Origin: an uncultured Bacilli bacterium
Lineage (GTDB): Bacteria > Bacillota_I > Bacilli_A > RF39 > UBA660
Direction: 5' to 3'
Assembly: GCA_934095825.1 (NCBI GenBank)
Contig: CAKOKQ010000001.1
Span: 1 to 64,000, forward strand
DNA length: 64,000 nucleotides
The notes beneath the pieces are model-generated. The model was not told the DNA's origin and made no database searches. It was given only the letters and a program-made list of their open reading frames with translations. The translations under genes were made by a program, and so were the position numbers. Positions 61,033 through 64,000 of the stretch are shown piece by piece; the first letter of the stretch is position 1; each line of letters starts with the position of its first letter.

Positions 61033-61521
61033 ATGCAAAAATATATTATTAATAATGTTAGCGGTTATCTAGTAAAAGATCTAGATATCCAAAACACAGA
61101 TTTTGATTATCTTTATCAAAAAAAGATGATTATTGAACTTTCAAAGTTACAAGAAAAGAAGTATAAATGTAAATATTTTTTGACAGAAGTTGGTAAATTA
61201 TTTTTAGAATTAAATGATTATGAGACGAGATACAATGTTTTAAATAAATATGTTAATTTAAGAAGTAATATGAATTTTATGAATAAAGAATATTTACGAG
61301 ATATAGATGATATTTATCCAGCAATGGATAGTAATTTTAAATATCCAATTTGTTTTTATAAAGGACAAATATATAGTTTGGAAAGCATAGTTAAAAAGAT
61401 AATGGCTGAAAATAAAAATTATCATCTTGAAAAAAGTGGTAATGATTACTTAATTAAAAATGATAATAGAAATGTGGCCAAGATTATTTATAAAAATAAG
61501 GGTGTATATAGCTTACGATAA
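61033..61521 (+). CDS. Hypothetical protein
   Basis: 162 residues, no recognised family. Soluble, Lys/Asn/Tyr-rich, with alternating strand and helix segments (YIINNVSGYLVKDL, KKYKCKYFLTEVGKLFLELNDY, KSGNDYLIKNDNRNVAKIIYKNKGVYSL). The ribosome binding site is AGGTGA. It has its own promoter. No membrane segment. Confidence 0.5.
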   Translation: MQKYIINNVSGYLVKDLDIQNTDFDYLYQKKMIIELSKLQEKKYKCKYFLTEVGKLFLELNDYETRYNVLNKYVNLRSNMNFMNKEYLRDIDDIYPAMDSNFKYPICFYKGQIYSLESIVKKIMAENKNYHLEKSGNDYLIKNDNRNVAKIIYKNKGVYSLR

Positions 61522-61600
61522 AAGGGCATCAAGTTTTATTTAATGCTTGATTAAAATTATAAAATAGTGCTATATTAAAATAGGAAAGGATAGAGTTTAT

Positions 61601-61957
61601 ATGGAGTCTTTTAAAAAAATGTTTATTAACTATTTCAATTTTAAAGATAGAACAACGAGAAAAGATTTTTGGGTAGCTATTTTAATGAATATAGTAGTAA
61701 GCTTTGTATTATCTTTAATAGTTGGTTTTGTTGCTAAGGTTACTAAATTAAAAATTTATGATATTTTTGCATCAATTTATGCTTTAATATTATTAATTCC
61801 ATGTCTAGCCCAAGCTGTTAGAAGAATGCATGATGTTAATAAATCTGGTTGGTATCTTTTAATGGATATTATTCCCGTAATTGGTTGGATTTTAGTTTTA
61901 GTTGCTATGTGTAGTCCAAGCGTTACCGAAGATAATAAATATGGTGTCCAACTATAA
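61601..61957 (+). CDS. DUF805 membrane protein
   Basis: 118 residues with three to four membrane helices. The start FNFKDRTTRKDFWVAILMN, the middle AQAVRRMHDVNKSGWYLL and the end VLVAMCSPSVTEDNKYG are the signature of DUF805 (YhaH-type) inner-membrane proteins. Function unknown. The ribosome binding site is GGAAAGGA. Confidence 0.92.
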   Translation: MESFKKMFINYFNFKDRTTRKDFWVAILMNIVVSFVLSLIVGFVAKVTKLKIYDIFASIYALILLIPCLAQAVRRMHDVNKSGWYLLMDIIPVIGWILVLVAMCSPSVTEDNKYGVQL

Positions 61958-62055
61958 AAAATGAACTTAAGGTTCTTTTTTTTGAAATGATAAGAATAAA
62001 TATGAAAAATCTTTTTAGAAAGAACAAAAAAAGGCTTAAATTTAAAGATTGTTAC

Positions 62056-62084
62056 TTGCGAGAAAACTTAAAATATAGTATATT
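62056..62084 (+). promoter_or_regulatory. Promoter of the gene at 62130
   Basis: TTGCGA (62056-62061), a 17-nt spacer and TATATT (62079-62084). Confidence 0.6.
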
Positions 62085-62129
62085 GGTGTTCTGAAGTTAT
62101 AATGAGTACTAGTTAGTGGGGGATTATTT

Positions 62130-62657
62130 ATGCAGAGTAATATTTATATTAAAAGAGATAAAGACGGAAAGGAAGAAAAGTATTCTCTTAACATTGGTGG
62201 GTTGAATGGTTTTTGGCATTTACAAGAAGTAGAAAATGGCTATATTTTAACTTGTGAAGATTATAGAAAAGAATTTGCTAGTTTAGATGAAGTAAATAAA
62301 TACTTTATTAGCTTAGAAGAATTTTTAAAAAGTTCCGAATATGTTGGCAGACAATTTCAAAGAACTATGCCTCTTAAAGATGATGATGATTGTCTAGATT
62401 ATAATTATACCAAGGCAAACCGTTATTCAATGTACTTAGCACTTTATGAGAAAGATGGAATTTTTTTAGCTTATCGTTTAAATGAACTTTTTGATTATCA
62501 TGATTATGTAGTTATTCCTAAACATTATACAGAAGATAAAAATTATGAACTATCGGCTTTAAAAACATTAATTAGTTTTCCTAATGCTTTGTATGATAAA
62601 ATTGTAGTTCAAGAAAGTAAGCCTAAAAATAAAGAATTATCCTTGAAAAGAGATTAA
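62130..62657 (+). CDS. Hypothetical protein
   Basis: 175 residues, no recognised family. Soluble and acidic, with a strand-rich start (IYIKRDKDGKEEKYSLNIGGLNGFWHLQEVENGYILTCEDYRKEF) that could be a small beta barrel, then helices and a Lys-rich tail. The ribosome binding site is GGGGGA. It converges with the XRE gene, which ends 20 nt away. Confidence 0.5.
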   Translation: MQSNIYIKRDKDGKEEKYSLNIGGLNGFWHLQEVENGYILTCEDYRKEFASLDEVNKYFISLEEFLKSSEYVGRQFQRTMPLKDDDDCLDYNYTKANRYSMYLALYEKDGIFLAYRLNELFDYHDYVVIPKHYTEDKNYELSALKTLISFPNALYDKIVVQESKPKNKELSLKRD

Positions 62658-62676
62658 TTCTTTTTTTAATTTTAAG

Positions 62677-62901
62677 TCAATTAAAAAGATTTTTTATGTC
62701 GATTTCTAAAGCATCAGCAATGCGGCCAAGAATTACAATAGTAAAGCCCCGACCCATCTTTTGACTTTCAATTTTGGCTAAATAATTCATAGTAATACCG
62801 GCTTTGTCAGCGAGTTGTTGTTGAGTTAAGCCTTTCTTTTCCCGTTCTTTTTTAATATTAGCTCTTATTATATCAAAATAGTAAGTATCATCATGTAACA
62901 T
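62677..62901 (-). CDS. XRE-family regulator beside the Gly-rich surface gene
   Basis: 74 residues: a compact Cro/C1 helix-turn-helix (ANIKKEREKKGLTQQQLADKAGITMNYLAKIESQKMGRGFTIVILGRIADALEID). ATG at 62901 follows AGGATGTGA; an upstream ATG at 62940 has no ribosome binding site. It is divergent from the Gly-rich surface protein gene, and two palindromes lie between them, so it may control that gene and itself. Confidence 0.85.
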   Translation of the reverse strand: MLHDDTYYFDIIRANIKKEREKKGLTQQQLADKAGITMNYLAKIESQKMGRGFTIVILGRIADALEIDIKNLFN

Positions 62902-62922
62902 TTTATCACATCCTAAGAATAG

Positions 62923-62967
62923 TATGGACAAATTATCCATAAAAATATATGGACGGAGGGTCCAATA
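62923..62967. promoter_or_regulatory. Two palindromes in the XRE/surface-gene divergent promoter
   Basis: TATGGA-CAAATTA-TCCATA (62923-62941) and TATGGAC-ggagg-GTCCAATA (62948-62967) share the half-site TATGGAC/TAT(T)GGAC. Their place between divergent genes suggests operators for the XRE protein. Confidence 0.5.
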
Positions 62968-63002
62968 GATGATAAAATAAAGAAGATAGTAGGTTGATAA
63001 TA

Positions 63003-64000
63003 ATGAAAAGATTTTTCTGGGTGCTTTTATTAGTTGGCATTTTTCTGATTTTTAGAAATATTCAATTTAATGATAAAGATAATAAGTTATTAAATAGTTC
63101 TGAACTTGGCGTTTTTATGAATAATGCTAGACAAGATGATTTTCCTAAAAAAGGGGAAGCTATATTTGATGAGGCTGTATGTGATGATGAAAATATTGAG
63201 GCAGTGTGGGATAATGAGTCTTGGGGATTGTTATTAAAAAAATTAACTAAAAAGGTTAAATGTAATTTATATTTTTATAATGGCGATACCTTATTTAATT
63301 TTGATTATACTGGTAATGTTCAAGCCTTTACGGCTCCAATTAAGGGGACATATAAAATTGAAGCTTGGGGAGCAAGTGGTGGTGATGTAACTATTAATGA
63401 TACAACTTATCAAGGTTGATTAGGTGGTTATACCTCGGGAACAATCAATTTAGAAAAAAATCAAAAATTATATATTTATGTTGGTGGTTCCACTTCTTCC
63501 TATGAAGGTGGTTATAATGGTGGAGCAAAAGCTGGAACAATAACTGATGGAGAATATACAGGAGGAGGCGGTGCCACCGATATTAGAATAGTTAATGGTA
63601 ATTGGAATGATTTTAATTCCTTAAAATCAAGAATTATGGTCGCGGCAGGTGGCGCAGGAACTGGAAAATATTTGAATTCTTCTTTAATTGGTGGTGCTGC
63701 TGGTGGTTTAATTGGTTATAGTGGTAACATTAGAAGTGGAAATTATAGCCATATTCATGAAGTGGCAACTGGTGGTAGTCAAACTAGTTATGGAGTTGGT
63801 TCTAATCTTACTTGTAATAGCAAATTCGGTTATGCTGTTGATGTTTGCGATAACTATGGAACTGGTGGTGGTGGCGGATATTACGGCGGTGGTTCCGGAT
63901 TAAGTACATTTGCAAATGTTTCTTCGGGAGCGGGCGGTTCATCTTTCATTTCTGGACATAATGGTTGCGATGCAATAAAAAAAGAAAGTACTGAAGATAA
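63003..64000 (+). pseudogene. Gly-rich surface protein gene interrupted by an in-frame TGA (cut by window edge)
   Basis: The frame starts at ATG 63003 (AGTAGG upstream; a TTG at 62994 lacks one). It encodes a membrane helix (RFFWVLLLVGIFLIFRNI), a two-Cys W-x-L domain (VCDDENIEAVWDNESWGLLLKKLTKKVKC), and then a Gly-rich domain starting TYKIEAWGASGG. A TGA at 63417-63419 stops it at QG*LGGYTSG, where related repeats would have Gly (GGA). The same frame continues without any further stop to 64000, with GGGGATDIR and GGGGGYYGGGSG segments. A single point mutation explains it. UGA is a stop elsewhere in the window, so this is a disrupted gene, or a readthrough case. Confidence 0.75.

Noticed and set aside
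62923..62967. Palindromes before the Gly-rich gene as a third invertible switch
   Set aside because: Arms (TATGGA) and spacing differ from the TTCATAGAG sites, and both lie within 45 bp beside an XRE gene. Operators are the simpler reading.
63417..63419. TGA read as Gly or Trp (alternative genetic code)
   Set aside because: Several clear genes end at TGA (for example 3782-3784, 28394-28396 and 34204-34206) and TGG is used for Trp, so UGA is a normal stop here.

Overview
This window is a chromosomal stretch of a very AT-rich Gram-positive bacterium of the Bacilli/Firmicutes type. The evidence is the infC-rpmI-rplT order behind a leader attenuator, ftsA-ftsZ, a SirA-YneF pair beside obg, an MvaI-like nuclease, LCP cell-wall proteins, and a sporulation set (SpoIIIAH, GerE, GerM). 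Together these suggest an endospore former with a compact genome, perhaps a gut Bacilli lineage such as RF39 or Erysipelotrichales relatives. The lineage is an inference. UGA is an ordinary stop codon here (for example at 3782-3784 and 28394-28396).

Layout. 1-54: start of an IS30-like transposase running off the left edge. 220-1718: infC-rpmI-rplT with promoter and attenuator. 1808-7782: an Asn-rich tail-anchored protein, a DUF3592-like protein, ftsA, ftsZ and a membrane phosphoesterase. 7783-8714: relics of an IS1634-like transposase and of a membrane protein. 8767-10819: a small ORF overlapping a 623-residue HExxH protein. 10998-12585: an IS1202-like insertion sequence bounded by 27-bp direct repeats. 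12649-19218: XRE regulator, unknown genes, and a MarR-ABC-ABC exporter operon with an evident operator. 19297-24641: KsgA-like methylase, two tRNAs, MvaI/BcnI-like nuclease, dGTPase-like HD protein, membrane protein. 24739-29498: M16 peptidase pair, beta-helix protein, tRNA-Gly, membrane protein. 29682-29925: a 190-bp MITE inside a duplicated terminator. 29913-35878: two divergent LCP proteins, a small surface protein, gltX. 36251-37702: a GT-C membrane glycosyltransferase.

38004-41000 is the most unusual part. Two tandem paralogous surface proteins share a near-identical N-terminal half but have different C-terminal halves. Each is preceded by a segment of about 280 bp bounded by inverted copies of a 25-bp site (9-bp arms around a 7-bp spacer). 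The two segments are homologous but lie in opposite orientations relative to their genes. One promoter points at its gene and the other points away. This looks like a pair of independently invertible (phase-variable) promoters.

41070-60834: sirA-like, yneF, obg, thioredoxin-like protein, frr, an unknown 613-residue protein, tRNA-Arg, the sporulation genes gerM, gerE and spoIIIAH, an ABC transporter with a thioredoxin-like partner, ruvA-HAD nucleotidase-ruvB, a coiled-coil protein, pcrA and a nucleotidyltransferase. 61033-64000: small unknown genes, DUF805, an XRE regulator, and a Gly-rich surface protein gene interrupted by one in-frame TGA and cut by the window edge.

Other recurring themes are a short surface domain with two Cys residues (W-x-L ... 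K-C-x-x-Y-F) in four exported proteins, and three genes whose Shine-Dalgarno sequence is separated from the start codon by a hairpin that, when folded, restores normal spacing. All calls are by eye from sequence; no database search or folding program was run.
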